Shown: piece after piece, positions 11,471-12,723 of the stretch | How the letters are laid out: every line of letters begins with the position of its first letter | How positions within the stretch are numbered: position 1 is the first letter of the stretch | From: Flavobacteriales bacterium | Lineage (GTDB): Bacteria > Bacteroidota > Bacteroidia > NS11-12g > UBA955 | Assembly: GCA_947464515.1 (NCBI GenBank) | Contig: CANHXF010000025.1 | Location: 1-12,723, forward strand | DNA length: 12,723 bases | Direction of reading: 5' to 3' | Translations under genes and position numbers: made by a program | The notes under the pieces: model-generated | The model's database searches: none | What the model saw: the letters and a program-made list of their open reading frames with translations, nothing else | What the model was told of the DNA's origin: nothing

Positions 11471-12723
11471 TCAAACCGCCTCGATCAAGAAATACTGCTT
11501 TTTGCCTTTCTGAGCAATCAAGTATTTTCCATGCAATAAAATCGCATCGTTAATCGTACCGTCGATGTCGGTGTACTTGTCCTTGTTAAAAGCAAATCCA
11601 TTGGCTTGCAACATCTTGCGCGCTTCTGACTTAGAAGGAAAGATCTGTGTATTCACGGCCAACAAATCCAAAACTTGAATGCCCTGAATCAACGATGCTT
11701 TCTCCACTTCAAAACGCTCCATCCCGTCTGCAGCGGCCGCCAAAGTAGCTTCGTCAAGCGCTTTTAAATCATCGGCCGAACCATTGCCAAAAAAGATCTG
11801 CGTGGCTTTTAATGCCATCTCCAAATCGGCCTCTGAATGCACTCGAACCGTCATCTCTGCCGCCAATTCTTTCTGCAAAATTCGCATGTGCTCTTGACCC
11901 GTATGCTCCGCAATTAACGCTTCAATTTGATCGCGGTTCTTCAAAGAATATATCTTGATGAAACGAATGGCATCTTCATCGGCAACATTTAACCAAAACT
12001 GATAAAATTTATAGGGCGATGTTCTTGCCGGATCCAACCACACGTTACCGCCTTCTGATTTTCCAAACTTGGTTCCATCTGCCTTGGTAATCAAGGGTGC
12101 TGTTAACGCAAAACCCTCTCCACCCGCCATTCGGCGAATCAGCTCTGTACCCGTGGTGATATTTCCCCACTGATCGCTGCCACCCATCTGCAGTTTGCAT
12201 CCTTCGTTCTTGTACAAATGCAAAAAATCATATCCCTGAACCAATTGATATGTAAACTCAGTAAACGAAATCCCCCCCGATTCAAGTCGATTCCGAACAC
12301 TGTCCTTGCTCATCATGTAACTCACAGTAATGTGCTTACCCACATCGCGAATGAAATCCAAAAACGACCAATTCTTAAACCAATCGTAGTTGTTCACCAT
12401 CTTCGCTTTATTGCCACCATCACCAAACTCAATAAACTTCTCTAGTTGAGCCTTTTGGCAAGCAATATTGTGATTTATCGTTTCAACATCCAACAACTTG
12501 CGTTCATCGGTTTTACCACTGGGATCGCCTACCATGCCTGTTGCTCCGCCCACCAAGGCGACAGGAATATGACCGGCGCGTTGAAAGTGCATCAACTGCG
12601 TTATTGGTACGAGATTTCCAATGTGCAATGAATCTGCCGTTGGATCAAAACCAACATAGCCCGTAACCTGCTCGGTATTGAGCAATTCTTGGGTTCCAGG
12701 CATCGCATCATGAAGTAAACCTC
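11471..12723 (-). CDS. tyrS: Tyrosyl-tRNA synthetase (5' end beyond the window)
   Basis: Charges tRNA-Tyr with tyrosine in the cytoplasm; class I synthetase. A methionine at 12703 could be taken as the start, but the frame stays open to the window edge and reads G-L-L-H-D-A-M-P-G, the usual TyrRS N-terminus. The gene is therefore partial, probably lacking only about 10-15 codons. Numbering from that Met: HIGH-like H-I-G-N at 27-30, tyrosine-site Y-Q-L-V-Q-G-Y-D-F (152-160), G-G-S-D-Q-W-G-N (174-181), KMSKS-like K-F-G-K-S (212-216), and a C-terminal S4 RNA-binding domain (about 345-410) with F-P-S-K-S-E-A-R-K-M-L. It converges with rfbA across an 87-base gap in which I see no clear terminator. 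Confidence 0.96.
   Translation of the reverse strand, partial: GLLHDAMPGTQELLNTEQVTGYVGFDPTADSLHIGNLVPITQLMHFQRAGHIPVALVGGATGMVGDPSGKTDERKLLDVETINHNIACQKAQLEKFIEFGDGGNKAKMVNNYDWFKNWSFLDFIRDVGKHITVSYMMSKDSVRNRLESGGISFTEFTYQLVQGYDFLHLYKNEGCKLQMGGSDQWGNITTGTELIRRMAGGEGFALTAPLITKADGTKFGKSEGGNVWLDPARTSPYKFYQFWLNVADEDAIRFIKIYSLKNRDQIEALIAEHTGQEHMRILQKELAAEMTVRVHSEADLEMALKATQIFFGNGSADDLKALDEATLAAAADGMERFEVEKASLIQGIQVLDLLAVNTQIFPSKSEARKMLQANGFAFNKDKYTDIDGTINDAILLHGKYLIAQKGKKQYFLIEAV

Noticed and set aside
1..12723. Search for CRISPR arrays, tRNA or rRNA genes, and insertion sequences.
   Set aside because: No regularly spaced direct repeats, cloverleaf-like sequences, rRNA segments or transposase genes were found by eye. 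The serine recombinase has no paired terminal repeats that I can see.

Overview
The window comes from a member of the Bacteroidota. The chromosomal genes have Bacteroidota-type promoters: the -7 element TAnnTTTG lies within a few bases of the start codons of era, the GH16 gene and rfbA. No closer taxonomic placement is attempted.

Layout. (1) 88-717: a serine-recombinase gene, met convergently by a 43-residue minus-strand mini-gene (714-845) that contains a strong hairpin. (2) 1047-6183: an AT-rich block of seven plus-strand genes, separated by four complete attC-like sites and closed by half of a fifth. I read it as an integron gene-cassette array without an integrase in view (a CALIN, a cluster of attC sites lacking an integrase). 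The best evidence is that the first bases of several cassettes are complementary to the R'' box at their own far end, as expected if each was once a circle (clear for cassettes 3 and 4, partial for 1, 2 and 5). A promoter-plus-junction module occurs twice, at the head of the array (1003-1051) and inside it (3717-3765), with identical internal spacing. (3) 6184-6334: a broken relative of the mini-gene and a perfect 24-bp-arm hairpin that marks the right border. (4) 6335-12723: ordinary chromosome. On the minus strand are a SIMPL-domain protein, an alpha/beta hydrolase and the GTPase Era; on the plus strand a GH16 glycoside hydrolase and RmlA/RfbA; then on the minus strand tyrosyl-tRNA synthetase, cut by the window edge.

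How the genes relate. Cassette 1 (1047-2825) carries three tightly coupled genes: a secreted protein, a single-span protein and a multi-span membrane protein. The other cassettes carry a lipoprotein, a secreted protein, a DUF4184 membrane protein and a two-span protein. Every cassette product is thus predicted to enter or cross the envelope, and only DUF4184 is a family I recognise. The cassette genes strongly prefer GAC for aspartate despite being AT-rich, unlike rfbA, which supports a foreign origin.

The most unusual features are the duplicated promoter/junction module, the three-gene cassette, and the two diverged mini-gene copies lying in the same orientation on either side of the array.
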